Below are positions 35,886-44,970 of a stretch of DNA of 60,200 nucleotides, one piece after another; position 1 is the stretch's first letter, and every line of letters starts with the position of its first letter. The position numbers were made by a program, and so were the translations under genes. The stretch is from Mesorhizobium denitrificans (GTDB taxonomy: Bacteria; Pseudomonadota; Alphaproteobacteria; Rhizobiales; Rhizobiaceae). The stretch lies in assembly GCF_003403035.1 (NCBI RefSeq), contig NZ_QURN01000018.1:1-60200 (forward strand), in the 5' to 3' direction. The notes beneath the pieces were generated by a model. It saw only the letters and a program-made list of their open reading frames with translations. It did not search any database and was not told the origin of the DNA.

Positions 35886-36266
35886 ATGATGAAGCACATG
35901 GCGGCCGCGATCTTCGTTCTGGCGCTGGCGGCTCCCGGCATCGCCAGGGCTGACGACGATTGCTATGTTTCAATGGACCGATGGAAGCCGCGTGAGGCCG
36001 TAGAGACGATGGCCGCCGGGCGAGGGTGGACCGTCACCCGGATCAAGATCGACGACGGCTGTTACGAAATCCGGGGCGCCGATGAGAACGGCCGGGCGTT
36101 CAAGGCTAAGGTCGATCCGGAAACGCTGGAAATTGTCAAGTTCCGGCACAGGGATCGCGATGACGATCGTCACGGGTCGAGGCATGAGAGACCTGGGACG
36201 ACGGAAGGTGGTGCTCCAGGCGGGACACCCTCGAACACCCTGTTCGAGACGATCGCGCGGCCGTAG
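35886..36266 (+). CDS. Exported PepSY-domain protein
   Basis: A 126-residue protein: the signal peptide MMKHMAAAIFVLALAAPGIA is cut near ARA, then one PepSY domain (MDRWKPREAVETMAAGRGWT, then DDGCYEIRGADENGRAFK, VDPETLEIVKFRHR) and a charged low-complexity tail. PepSY proteins occur near peptidases and electron-transfer genes. AGGAG precedes the ATG at 35886. Divergent from the response regulator, it heads the candidate flavin electron-transfer group. Confidence 0.85.
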   Translation: MMKHMAAAIFVLALAAPGIARADDDCYVSMDRWKPREAVETMAAGRGWTVTRIKIDDGCYEIRGADENGRAFKAKVDPETLEIVKFRHRDRDDDRHGSRHERPGTTEGGAPGGTPSNTLFETIARP

Positions 36267-36307
36267 GTTGTCGTGAAATAAGTACCGCTCACCTCGCCGA
36301 AAAAAGC

Positions 36308-36777
36308 ATGATCGTCATCCACTGGCTGACTGCCCTGCTCATTCTCGGGGCATGGCTGACATCGACGGGTGGTCGGCATATGGCCGAAAACCCGCCTTTG
36401 CAGCATTTCTCGTTCGGGCTGGCGGTGCTTGTCCTTGCGCTTTCGCACCTGATCCTACGGTTCGCCGGAGGCACTGCGCCAATGGTCGTCTTGCCGTCGC
36501 CGCCAGGCTCGGCCACGCGGTGCTCTATCTGTTCCTGATAGCCCTGTCGCTGAGCGGTTGGTACGCCGCTTCGCGCCTCGGAGTCCCCGTTTCCTTCTTC
36601 GGCATTCAGCTTCCGGCCATTGCCGAGCGGGTGCAGGGCGCGCCGGGTCTGGTCACGGACGTTCACGAGAATGCCGACGCGATCATCCTTTACCTGGCCG
36701 GCCTGCATGCGGCCCTTGCCATCTGGCACCAGTTCGTGCTGCGCGATGGCACGCTTGAGCGCATGTCCTCGCGCTAA
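36308..36777 (+). pseudogene. Cytochrome b561 family protein with a frameshift
   Basis: The first frame encodes VIHWLTALLILGAWLTSTGG and SFGLAVLVLALSHLILRFAGG, with His ligands in IHWL and SHLILR. The second encodes GHAVLYLFLIALSLSGWYAA then VHENADAIILYLAGLHAALA, which complete a b561 domain. The frames meet near 36485-36500; one base appears missing. Such small b-type cytochromes pass electrons between quinol and periplasmic partners. Whether the shift is real or an assembly error cannot be told here. Confidence 0.78.
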
Positions 36778-37003
36778 CGACTTTCCAAGCGTTGTATCAA
36801 GCCTTTGCGGTGGGCCTGCTAGCCGGTCCGCCGCTTTTGCGCGCGGCAGGTGTCGCGGGCGGGCCTTGCATTTCCTGACGAAGAGCTGAAGCAAAATCAC
36901 TGTCGCCGTCAGGCGGGGCTCAGGCTGTCTTGCCACAGTGATGAAGACGGGCCGACTTCGTGTGGCGGCCCGGAAATCGTTTCTTCGAAGAAGGCAAACC
37001 GAC

Positions 37004-37474
37004 ATGAAATTGCTTCTCGCAGCTCTCGCCATGACGACCGCGCTCACGCTGCCTGGTTCCGCCATGGCGCGACCCGTGACACTGACCGCCACGTTGAGCA
37101 ATTATGGTGGCGACGGCGCTTATCTCGCGCTGTATGTGACCGATCCTCAAGGCGAATACGCCGGCACGCTTTGGATCGCCGGCGGCAAGTCCAAATACTA
37201 TGAGCATCTCTCGGGCTGGTATCGCGCCAGCGGCGGCAATCGTGCCGAGATCGACGGCATTACCGGGGCCAGCGTGGGTGCCGGGCGCACGCTGGAGATC
37301 TCGCTCGATCTTGCGGATGTGCTCTTCGACGCGGGTTACACGCTGCACGTCGACGCAGCCGTCGAAGATATGCGTGACAGCCCCAACGAGGTGGCGGTTC
37401 CCCTGACCTCCGCCGGCGCGCAGACGCCCGTTCGGGGCCGGCGGTATGTTTCGACCGTGACCTACTCCTTCTAG
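37004..37474 (+). CDS. DUF2271 exported protein with an ApbE flavinylation motif
   Basis: A 156-residue protein. The signal peptide is residues 1-22 (MKLLLAALAMTTALTLPGSA). The rest matches DUF2271: YLALYVTDPQGEYAGTLWIA and a C-terminal YVSTVTYSF. Residues 84-90 are DGITGAS, fitting the Dxx(S/T)GA(T/S) consensus that ApbE modifies with FMN, here on Thr87. Directly downstream lie a PepSY-flavodoxin-FNR reductase and an ApbE gene. Together these suggest a periplasmic flavoprotein receiving electrons from the reductase. Flavinylation is inferred from motif and context. Confidence 0.85.
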   Translation: MKLLLAALAMTTALTLPGSAMARPVTLTATLSNYGGDGAYLALYVTDPQGEYAGTLWIAGGKSKYYEHLSGWYRASGGNRAEIDGITGASVGAGRTLEISLDLADVLFDAGYTLHVDAAVEDMRDSPNEVAVPLTSAGAQTPVRGRRYVSTVTYSF

Positions 37475-37486
37475 GCGGTGAATGAC

Positions 37487-39694
37487 ATGATCCGTGTCGT
37501 TCACCGTTGGCCGGGTCTTCTGGCCGCTCTCCTATTGCTGGTCCTGAGCCTCAGCGGCGCGGCTCTTTCGCTGTTTCCCGCCGCCGAGCAGCTGTCCGTG
37601 CCGCAGGCGGAGGCCGGCCTCTCGGTGGCGAGGCTGACTGAGCGCGTCCTCGCCGTCCATTCCCAGGTCGAGCAGATCCGGCGCGCACCCTCCGGTAAGA
37701 TCACCGCCTATTGGTTTGAGAACGGCGTACCTGAAGCGGCCGTCATCAATTCAGTGACCGGGCAAGGCGTTGCATCCGCTGATCCGAACACCGTCGAGCG
37801 CTGGCTGACCAGTTTACACCGATCGCTTTTTCTCGGTGACGGCGGGCGCATGGCGACGGCGGCGGGGGCTGCCGCGATGCTAATCTTGTCTCTGTCCGGT
37901 GCAATGCTCGTCGCACGCAGAGCTGGAGGCTGGCGACGGTGGTTCGCGCCGATACGCGGGCCGTTCGCCGGCCGGTTGCATGTCGAGATCGCCCGCGTTG
38001 CCGTCGCCGGCTTCTTGCTGTCCTCGGCCACCGCACTATGGATGACGGCATCGACATTCGACCTTCTGCCCGATGCAGCCGCGTCGTCCATTGCCCGGAT
38101 CGAGACGAGTGGCCGGACGGGCATGACAGCGGCGGAAATGGACCTGTTGAAACGAACGCCAGTTGCCGAGTTGCGCAGCTTGACGTTTCCCGATCCGACC
38201 GATGCGATGGACGTCTTCACGATCAAGACAGATCGCGGCGTCGGCTATCTCGATCAAGGCACGGGCGCGCTCCTGGCCTGGAGCAATCCGACCGGATGGC
38301 AACGTATTTCGGAAACCGTCTATATGCTCCATACCGGGCAGGGGGCGGCAATCCTTGGGCTGCTCCTGGGCATGATGGCGCTTGGCGTGCCAGCGATGGC
38401 GGCCACCGGCTGCATTCTTTGGCTGGCGGGCCAGCGCGGACGGCCACGCATTTGCGGCAATGCGGCGGCCGGGCGTGCCGACACAATCCTGCTCATCGGT
38501 AGCGAGGGTGGCAGCACATGGGGTTTTGCCGCAACGCTGCACACCGCGCTGACCGCGGCGGGGCAGGCGGTCCATGTCGCACCGATGTCGTCCTTCGATC
38601 CGGCGCGTTACCGGCATGCGCGGCGCATCCTCATTCTTGCCGCCACCTACGGCGACGGCGATGCGCCCGCCACGGCGCGGGGGTTCCTCGATCGCTTGAA
38701 AACCTTGCCGCCGGCGCCGGTCGTCCCGATGGCGGTCCTTGGCTTCGGTGACCGCAGTTTCCCGGCCTACTGCGCCTTTGCCGAGGCGGTCGCCAGGGCA
38801 GCCGAGGCGCGAGGATGGAGCATGCTGGTTCCATACGACACTGTGGACCGCCAGTCGCCACAGGATTTTGCTCGGTGGGGACAACGGCTAGGCGAGGCGA
38901 CAGATATCGAGCTGGAGCTTGTCCATCAGCCCGCCCTACCGGCTGCCCGCCCGCTGACACTCGTTTCGCGGCGTGAATACGGCGCCGAAGTTCAGGCCCC
39001 CACCGCCATCCTGCGTTTCGCGCTGCCAAAGGTTTCGCTCTGGCAATGGCTGGCGGATCGCGGATTCGGCCGCTTTTCGGCAGGCGATCTTCTCGGCGTC
39101 TTGCCCGAGGGTTCGTCCGCCGCCCGGTTCTATTCGCTGGCTTCGGGGCGGCGAGACGGCTTCGTCGAGATCGTTGTCAAGAAACATCCCTCCGGCCTGT
39201 GTTCCGGACAGCTCTTCAATCTGAAACCTGGTGAGACTGTTTGCGCGTTCATCCGCCTCAATCCAGGCTTCCATGCCGGCCGGAGTCGTACGCCGCTGAT
39301 CCTGATCGGAGCCGGAACGGGTATCGGGCCGTTGGCAGGCTTCGTGCGCGCCAACGCACAGCATCGTCCCGTCCACCTGTTCTTCGGAATGCGTCACCCC
39401 GCCCGTGATTTTCTCTACGAGGAAGAATTGACGGGTTGGCATCGAGAGGGCCGCCTTCGTCAGCTCGTCACGGCCTTCTCGCGCGGGCGAATGCCTCGCT
39501 ATGTCCAGCATGCGCTGCGTGAAGAGGCCGCCCAGATTGTAGCTCTGGTTCGTGGGGGCGCGAGGGTCATGGTCTGCGGCGGGCGCGGCATGGCCGCCGG
39601 CGTTTCGTCGGCGCTCGCCGAGATTCTCACGCCCGCCGGGTTGACGCCGGCTCTACTCAAGGCGGAGGGGCGCTATGTCGAAGACGTCTACTGA
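37487..39694 (+). CDS. PepSY transmembrane / flavodoxin / FNR reductase fusion
   Basis: About 735 residues. TM helices are near 5-28, 120-145, 165-190 and 290-316 with PepSY-type loops between. A flavodoxin-like domain follows (about 330-465; TILLIGSEGGSTWGFA, ILAATYGDGDAPATA), then a ferredoxin-NADP reductase domain (about 480-735; FAD motif ARFYSLAS, nucleotide loop GAGTGIGPLAGFVR, CGGRGMAAGV). It should take electrons from NAD(P)H via FAD and FMN across the membrane. ATG 37487 follows AGGCGG; a GTG at 37478 is possible. Its 3' end overlaps apbE by 20 bases. Confidence 0.92.
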   Translation: MIRVVHRWPGLLAALLLLVLSLSGAALSLFPAAEQLSVPQAEAGLSVARLTERVLAVHSQVEQIRRAPSGKITAYWFENGVPEAAVINSVTGQGVASADPNTVERWLTSLHRSLFLGDGGRMATAAGAAAMLILSLSGAMLVARRAGGWRRWFAPIRGPFAGRLHVEIARVAVAGFLLSSATALWMTASTFDLLPDAAASSIARIETSGRTGMTAAEMDLLKRTPVAELRSLTFPDPTDAMDVFTIKTDRGVGYLDQGTGALLAWSNPTGWQRISETVYMLHTGQGAAILGLLLGMMALGVPAMAATGCILWLAGQRGRPRICGNAAAGRADTILLIGSEGGSTWGFAATLHTALTAAGQAVHVAPMSSFDPARYRHARRILILAATYGDGDAPATARGFLDRLKTLPPAPVVPMAVLGFGDRSFPAYCAFAEAVARAAEARGWSMLVPYDTVDRQSPQDFARWGQRLGEATDIELELVHQPALPAARPLTLVSRREYGAEVQAPTAILRFALPKVSLWQWLADRGFGRFSAGDLLGVLPEGSSAARFYSLASGRRDGFVEIVVKKHPSGLCSGQLFNLKPGETVCAFIRLNPGFHAGRSRTPLILIGAGTGIGPLAGFVRANAQHRPVHLFFGMRHPARDFLYEEELTGWHREGRLRQLVTAFSRGRMPRYVQHALREEAAQIVALVRGGARVMVCGGRGMAAGVSSALAEILTPAGLTPALLKAEGRYVEDVY

Positions 39695-40640
39695 TCCAAT
39701 CCGGCACGCGCTCAACGGACCCACCATGGGAACGCGCTGGTCAGCGCTTTTCTACGCGGCGACGGGGTTCGATCCAAAGCCGATTCAGGACGCATTTCAA
39801 GCGGCGGTAGACGAGGTGGACGCGCAGATGTCCACCTGGAAGCCCGATAGTGATCTGATGCGGCTGAACGCCGGCCCCGTCGGCGAATGGATTGGGGCGC
39901 CCGATCGGCTGATGAACGTGCTGCGCCTCGCGCTTGGCATCGGCCGGATTTCTGGGGGAGCTTTCGATATTGGCGTGGGCGATGCGGTGAACGCTTGGGG
40001 TTTTGGCCCGGCTGCGGCCGACGAGCGCCAGATCCGAAAGGCGTTCGCTGTCCCACGCCAGCCTGCCCACGAAGTGCTGGAACTGGATTCTGTCAACGGA
40101 AAGGTACGAAAGATCGCGCCGATTACCCTCGACCTCAACGGCATCGCCAAGGGATATGGCGTCGATCGGCTGGCCATGACCCTCGACTGCTTCGGCATCA
40201 CTTCCGGGATGGTCGGTATCGACGGTGAGATGCGGGCGCTCGGCCTGCGTCCTGACGGTGAACCGTGGAGCATCGCCGTCGAACTCCCGAACAGGGAACG
40301 CCGTGCGCCGCATTCCATTCTCGCCTTGCAGGATGCCGCGGTTGCGACCTCAGGTGACTATCGACACTGGACCGTCGTGAACGGGCGCCGTCTCTCGCAC
40401 ACCATGGACCCCCGCCGCGGAGTACCTTTGCCATCACCGCCCGCTTCGGTAACGGTCGTCGCGCAAACTTGCGCCGAAGCCGACACCTGGGCCACCGCGT
40501 TGATGGTCCTCGGCCCAAAATCCGGGTCCGAACTTGCCCGGCGCCTTGGCCTCAATGCATTGTTTCTCATTCACGATGACGAAAGCGGGATCCGGCAGGA
40601 AGCGGTAGGGCCGCTGTTCTCAAAGGAAAGTCACGGATGA
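39675..40640 (+). CDS. apbE: FAD:protein FMN transferase (ApbE), second copy
   Basis: A 321-residue ApbE: GPTMGTRWSALFYAATGF, LDLNGIAKGYGVDRLA, GIDGEMRALGL, ATSGDYRHWTVVNGRRLSHT and ADTWATALMVLG. Unlike the copy at 2540 it has no signal peptide (starts MSKTSTDPIRHALNG), so it may act in the cytoplasm before export of its target, or have a non-classical route. Translation overlaps the reductase by 20 bases. The likely substrate is the DUF2271 protein with DGITGAS two genes upstream. Confidence 0.94.
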   Translation: MSKTSTDPIRHALNGPTMGTRWSALFYAATGFDPKPIQDAFQAAVDEVDAQMSTWKPDSDLMRLNAGPVGEWIGAPDRLMNVLRLALGIGRISGGAFDIGVGDAVNAWGFGPAAADERQIRKAFAVPRQPAHEVLELDSVNGKVRKIAPITLDLNGIAKGYGVDRLAMTLDCFGITSGMVGIDGEMRALGLRPDGEPWSIAVELPNRERRAPHSILALQDAAVATSGDYRHWTVVNGRRLSHTMDPRRGVPLPSPPASVTVVAQTCAEADTWATALMVLGPKSGSELARRLGLNALFLIHDDESGIRQEAVGPLFSKESHG

Positions 40641-40693
40641 TTGTGCGTGCTGAACGTGGTTAGTGCAGCTTTGCTCAAGAATGATATATGGAG

Positions 40694-40774
40694 CTAATTT
40701 CCGGTCATCGCCATGCCGAGGACGGTGGCGAGCGTACGGACCAGCGGCAGGTCAATGGGCAGAAATCGTTTCAT
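40694..40774 (-). CDS. Possible 26-residue hydrophobic peptide
   Basis: A short frame encodes MKRFLPIDLPLVRTLATVLG and MAMTGN, preceded by AGGAAC a few bases upstream. One hydrophobic helix could span the membrane. It lies downstream of the ABC exporter operon on the same strand. There is no homologue evidence; it may be a real small membrane peptide or chance. Confidence 0.3.
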   Translation of the reverse strand: MKRFLPIDLPLVRTLATVLGMAMTGN

Positions 40775-40853
40775 GTCAGGTTCCTGGCTGGCGTGGTCGC
40801 GTTCTCGGGAGGAGAGGGGGAGCCCACCGTTGCTGGCTGGGTGACGGGTTATG

Positions 40854-41228
40854 TCAGGCTTTCTTACGCCGCAACACAAGTGCGGCGATGGCAATCCAGA
40901 TGCCGGTGCGCAGGATCATAGCGCCCATGGTGCGCGCCTCCCACGCACCGCCGAAGCCGACATGCCACAGGAAGGCTGCAAACACCGCCGCCGTCGTCAC
41001 GGCGATGCCGAGCGACAGCATCGGCGCCCAGCCCGCGCCGCGCCACAGGCCGATCCCGGCCAGAACATAGGCAAACCCGGCAAGGAAGTTGAACCACAGC
41101 ACGAACGGCACCACCGCACCCATGTCGGCGCTGCCGAACAGCGCCCTCCCACCTGAAACGATGGTCAGCAGGCCGAAGATCACCGCGACGGCGACGGCGA
41201 TGGACAGGGTACGGGGTCTCTCGGTCAC
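40854..41228 (-). CDS. Four-helix integral membrane protein, function unknown
   Basis: A 124-residue protein of four hydrophobic helices: SIAVAVAVIFGLLTIVSGG, VLWFNFLAGFAYVLAGIGLW, LGIAVTTAAVFAAFLWHVGF and MILRTGIWIAIAALVLRRKK. It carries no motif I can name. It starts 14 bases after the ABC ATPase gene on the same strand, so it belongs to the exporter operon. Its tail KKA is cytoplasmic by the positive-inside rule. Confidence 0.7.
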   Translation of the reverse strand: MTERPRTLSIAVAVAVIFGLLTIVSGGRALFGSADMGAVVPFVLWFNFLAGFAYVLAGIGLWRGAGWAPMLSLGIAVTTAAVFAAFLWHVGFGGAWEARTMGAMILRTGIWIAIAALVLRRKKA

Positions 41229-41242
41229 GGCATCCTCCGGGG

Positions 41243-41935
41243 TCAGGCGTTTGCGAGGCGGCCATCGCGTAGATGGACCAGCCGGTCGAAACGGTCAAAA
41301 ATCTTCTCGTCATGGGTGACGGTGACGATGCAGGCCTCCTGCTCGAGGGCGAGCTTGCGCAAAAGGTCCATCACCAGCCCGGCCCGCGCGCCGTCGAGCG
41401 CGGCGGTCGGTTCGTCGGCCAGAATGATGCGGGGACGGTTGGCGAGCGCCCGGGCGATCGCCACGCGCTGCGCCTCGCCGCCCGAAAGCAGCGCCGGCTT
41501 GACCGTCGCGCGGTGGCCGACCTCGAGATAGTCGAGCAGTTCGCGCGCCCGTGCCCGGCCATCGTCGGCGGGCCAGCCGGCAAGATCCAGCACGACCGAG
41601 ACGTTTTCCTGCGCCGTGAGAAAGGGTAGGAGGTTGTGCGCCTGGAAGATGAAGCCGATCTTGTCGAGCCTGAGGCGTCTCAGGTCGCGCCGTAGCCATC
41701 TGCCGTCGAACACCGGCTCCCCGTCGAGTACCACCCGCCCCTCCGAGGGGGCGAGGATGCAGCCGATGATGTTGAGCAGCGTCGTCTTGCCCGAACCGGA
41801 GGGACCGAGCATCGCAATCACCTCGCCGGCGTGCACTGTGAGATCGACCGAGCGTAAGGCATCGACGCGGGTTTCGCCCTCGCCGAAATGTTTGGCCACG
41901 CCCGCGACCTCGATGAGGATATCGCCGAGCGCCAT
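41243..41935 (-). CDS. ABC transporter ATP-binding protein (LolD/MacB/DevA type)
   Basis: A 230-residue ATPase: Walker A GPSGSGKTTLLNIIG, signature LSGGEAQRVAIARAL, Walker B IILADEPTAAL, H-loop TVTHDEKIF. Such ATPases pair with FtsX-like permeases to extrude lipids, lipoproteins or drugs. It follows the permease gene directly (1 base gap). The operon is TetR, adaptor, permease, ATPase, four-helix protein. Confidence 0.94.
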   Translation of the reverse strand: MALGDILIEVAGVAKHFGEGETRVDALRSVDLTVHAGEVIAMLGPSGSGKTTLLNIIGCILAPSEGRVVLDGEPVFDGRWLRRDLRRLRLDKIGFIFQAHNLLPFLTAQENVSVVLDLAGWPADDGRARARELLDYLEVGHRATVKPALLSGGEAQRVAIARALANRPRIILADEPTAALDGARAGLVMDLLRKLALEQEACIVTVTHDEKIFDRFDRLVHLRDGRLANA

Positions 41936-41936
41936 G

Positions 41937-43070
41937 TCAGCTCCCGAGCGCGGTGGCGGGGTCGACCTTCATCGCCGCCCGCACGCCCAGCGCGGAGGAC
42001 AGAAGGCAGACCGCGGCGATGATGGCGGCAAGGACCATGGCGTTGAACGGCTCCAGCACGACGCGGCGGGGAAAATAGTCCTTCACCGTCAGGATCAGCA
42101 CCAGGCCGATCCCCCAGCCCGAAGCACCGAGGATCAGCGCCTGCTGCACGATCAGCCCGACGATGGTACGGTCGGGCGCGCCGATCAGCTTCAGCGTGGC
42201 GATCTGTTTCAGCTTCTCCATGGTCATCGTGTAGATGATGAGGGCGATCACTACGGCGCTGACGGAAAGCAGGATCCCGAGGAACAGGCCGATCTGGCGC
42301 CGCGCCAGATCCACCACCGAGGACAGAAGGATTTCTTCCTGCTCGGCCTGCGTCAGGGCTGCCAGATGTTTCCACTGCCGCACCGTTGCGGCGAGCAGAT
42401 CGACGTCGGCGCCGGGCGCCATGCGAGCAATGACGGCGGCGACGGATGCGGACTTGACGGAAACGGCCCCACGCGCGGCCTGTACCCGCTGGGCGGCCGG
42501 GTCGAGTTCGGTCTGGAGCGCCATCGCATCGGAAAGCGTCACATAGACCGCCGGATCACCGCCCGCGTTCATCGCCCCCTCGACCAGCCCGACCACGGTG
42601 AAGCGGTTGCGCCCGAGCCGGATCGTCTCGCCGGGCAGGAGGCCGGTCTTGCGGTCGGCGACCAGTTCGAAATGGCTGGCGCCGATGCTGCGCCCCTCGG
42701 CGATTGCCCGCGGTCCGCCTGGGCGGCCGGGCTCGTAGCCGATGACGTAAAGCCGCAAGGTTTGCCCGGCATGGGAAGCCTCGACGTTCTGGTAGTTGAC
42801 AGCCCCGGCTTCGGCCACGCCGGGCATCCGCACCACCGCATCGCGGGTGGTCAGCGGGATGTTCGAGGCTTCGGCAAATGGCCCTTTGGTGCCAGCCTCC
42901 ACCACCCAGACATCGGCCGCTGGCGCTTTCACCACAGCCAGAGCGTCCGAAACGAGGCCGTTATAGATGCCGATCATCGCCAGGACGACCGTCATCAGCA
43001 GCCCCAGCCCGAAGCAGGTGAGGACGAAGCGGAACAGTCCGTGGCGAATGTCCTTGAGCGCGAGGTTCAT
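41937..43070 (-). CDS. ABC transporter permease, FtsX/DevC type
   Basis: A 377-residue permease: the N-terminal helix is LFRFVLTCFGLGLLMTVVLA, a large periplasmic domain follows (residues 45-245), then three C-terminal helices (ILLSVSAVVIALIIYTMTM, LILGASGWGIGLVLILTVK, AIIAAVCLLSSALGVRAAMK). This matches MacB and DevC-like four-helix permeases. It overlaps the adaptor gene by ATGA. The substrate is unknown; a lipid, siderophore or drug is possible. Confidence 0.9.
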   Translation of the reverse strand: MNLALKDIRHGLFRFVLTCFGLGLLMTVVLAMIGIYNGLVSDALAVVKAPAADVWVVEAGTKGPFAEASNIPLTTRDAVVRMPGVAEAGAVNYQNVEASHAGQTLRLYVIGYEPGRPGGPRAIAEGRSIGASHFELVADRKTGLLPGETIRLGRNRFTVVGLVEGAMNAGGDPAVYVTLSDAMALQTELDPAAQRVQAARGAVSVKSASVAAVIARMAPGADVDLLAATVRQWKHLAALTQAEQEEILLSSVVDLARRQIGLFLGILLSVSAVVIALIIYTMTMEKLKQIATLKLIGAPDRTIVGLIVQQALILGASGWGIGLVLILTVKDYFPRRVVLEPFNAMVLAAIIAAVCLLSSALGVRAAMKVDPATALGS

Positions 43071-44218
43071 GGCGCGTCCCTGATGCGGGCGCGCCGGCCA
43101 TCGGTCGCGCCCTTCGGCGGCGGCCGGGCGACGATCACGGCACCTTCGGGCAGGTCGCCCGTGACCTCGACGCGGCCGCGATCGTCGCGCGCGCCGAAGG
43201 TGAGCTTCGCCCGGGCGAGGCGCCCGTCCCGCACAACCCAGACCGTGCCGCGATAACCGTCGAAGCCGGTGATCGCCACCTCGGGCACCATCAGCGCGGT
43301 CGCGCGCGTGCCAGTCAGGATGCGCACTTCGGCCTGTTCGCCGAGAAACATTTCATTGGGGCAGTCGACGCAGGTCAGCCAGACGCGGCGCTCCTCGTTC
43401 ACCCTGTCACTTTCGAGGCCGACGCGGGCGATGGCGCCATTGAATTCGACGGAAGGCTGAGACCGCAGCCGGATCGTGCCGGACTGGCCAAGCGCAAGCT
43501 GGCCGGCGCGCTCTTCATCGACATAGGCTTGAATCCATATCGAGGCGGGGTCGACAAGGGTGAAGACCGGATCGCCGGCCTTGACCACCGTGCCTGCCTC
43601 GGCATGGCGGGCGACGATCAGCGCATCATAGGGTGCGGTCAGGCGGTGGTGGCCGAGAAGGGTTTCTTCCTGCTGCAAGGCCGCCGCCGCGTCCAGTCCC
43701 TGTGCCCGGATCACCGCGAGATCAGCCTCGGCCACCGCCAGATCGGCGCGCGCCACGTCCTCGTCACGCTGCGCTTCCTCGGCGCGCTGGACCGAGGCGA
43801 TATCGCGCTGCGCCAGTCCCTGCTGGCGCCGGTTCGCCGCCTCGCGCTGCGCCAGCATGGCGCGAGCGCGCACAACCGCTGCATCGGCCTTGGCTAGATT
43901 GGCCTCGTTCGCCGCCACCGCAGCGCGGGCGCGAGCGACGCGCGCTTCCTGCTCCGCAGAGTGAAGAACGGCCAGTTCCTGTCCCCGGATCACGATGTCC
44001 CCGGCATCGGCGGCAAGCGAGGTCAGGGCGGCGCCCACCTCGAAGCCGACGCGGCTGAGAATCCGCGCCTCGACGGTGCCAAGCCCGTAAATGCGAAGCG
44101 CCACTTCGCGTTCGGGCTGCACCACGCTGACCGTGAGCGGTCGTTCCGTCAGAAACAGGACACCTGCGCCCAGAACCAGAACTGCGGCCACCACACCGTA
44201 AAGCCACCGACGCCGCAT
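43067..44218 (-). CDS. Periplasmic adaptor (HlyD/DevB membrane-fusion protein)
   Basis: A 383-residue adaptor: N-terminal membrane anchor WLYGVVAAVLVLGAGVLFLT, a lipoyl-like segment, a long Ala/Arg-rich coiled hairpin (about residues 85-175), a second lipoyl half (TAPYDALIVARHAEAGTVVK) and beta-barrel regions. It would link the ABC permease to an outer-membrane channel, but no TolC gene is nearby. It lies 3 bases after the TetR gene and overlaps the permease. Confidence 0.9.
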   Translation of the reverse strand: MRRRWLYGVVAAVLVLGAGVLFLTERPLTVSVVQPEREVALRIYGLGTVEARILSRVGFEVGAALTSLAADAGDIVIRGQELAVLHSAEQEARVARARAAVAANEANLAKADAAVVRARAMLAQREAANRRQQGLAQRDIASVQRAEEAQRDEDVARADLAVAEADLAVIRAQGLDAAAALQQEETLLGHHRLTAPYDALIVARHAEAGTVVKAGDPVFTLVDPASIWIQAYVDEERAGQLALGQSGTIRLRSQPSVEFNGAIARVGLESDRVNEERRVWLTCVDCPNEMFLGEQAEVRILTGTRATALMVPEVAITGFDGYRGTVWVVRDGRLARAKLTFGARDDRGRVEVTGDLPEGAVIVARPPPKGATDGRRARIRDAP

Positions 44219-44221
44219 GGC

Positions 44222-44812
44222 CTAATCCCTTTTCACGGCCAGAAGCCCGAGTTGCACATTGAGAAGCCGCACCCCCTCCTGGATCAGGGAGAAGTCGCGC
44301 GCGCCGAGCGACCAGCGGATCGCCATTCCCTGCACCAACGAGGTCAGCAGTATGGCGACGTCGGCGGGAGCCAGATCGCGGCGCAGGCAACCGGCCTCCT
44401 GCCCACGCGCCACCTCAGTCACGATCAGGGCCTGAAATTTCATAAGCAGGCCCCGGAAGGCCGCGCGCAGGTCCTCGTTGCCGACATTCAGCTCGCGCGA
44501 GAACAGCAGCATGGGCAGCGCAGGCTTGGCCATGATCTGCGCCAGTTGCGCAGCCACCAGCGCCTCAAGCCTTCCAACTGGTTCATCGGCCCGGGCATTA
44601 TCCCAGGCGGTCGTCAGTTCCTCGGTCACGTGATCCGCCACAGCAAGCCACATCGCAGCCTTGGTCGGGAAATGCCGGAACAAGGCGGCCTGGCTCACGC
44701 CAATTGCCGATGCCGCCGCACCCGTTGTCACCCGGTCCGGTCCGATCTTGTCGGCCAGATCCAGGACCGTGGCGACAATCTCGGCCTTGCGAAGCTCCGC
44801 CGGCTTGCGCAT
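44222..44812 (-). CDS. TetR-family transcriptional regulator
   Basis: A 196-residue regulator: ELRKAEIVATVLDLADKIGP, then the helix-turn-helix VTTGAAASAIGVSQAALFRHFPTKAAM and a helical ligand domain. It is the first gene of the exporter operon, so it likely represses itself and the operon until a substrate binds. The upstream stretch (44813-44860) is AT-rich, as expected of a promoter and operator. The inducer is unknown. Confidence 0.92.
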   Translation of the reverse strand: MRKPAELRKAEIVATVLDLADKIGPDRVTTGAAASAIGVSQAALFRHFPTKAAMWLAVADHVTEELTTAWDNARADEPVGRLEALVAAQLAQIMAKPALPMLLFSRELNVGNEDLRAAFRGLLMKFQALIVTEVARGQEAGCLRRDLAPADVAILLTSLVQGMAIRWSLGARDFSLIQEGVRLLNVQLGLLAVKRD

Positions 44813-44970
44813 GAGATTTCCTAAATCTAGTTAGTAATCAATCACAAACTTATATGCACGATCCGTGCCGTCCGTCAATCACTGGATGGCCTCTAGGCCC
44901 GGTAAGCGTCCAGACGGGCACGAGGAAGGTAAAGATTGTTGTCGTTGCCTGCCCCGCGACGAGCGCGAAG

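Noticed and set aside
41616-43256. Plus-strand frame of 546 codons opposite the ABC permease
   Set aside because: The permease, ATPase and adaptor on the minus strand overlap by ATGA or near-contact and show standard motifs. The plus frame is rich in His, Gly and Arg without structure.
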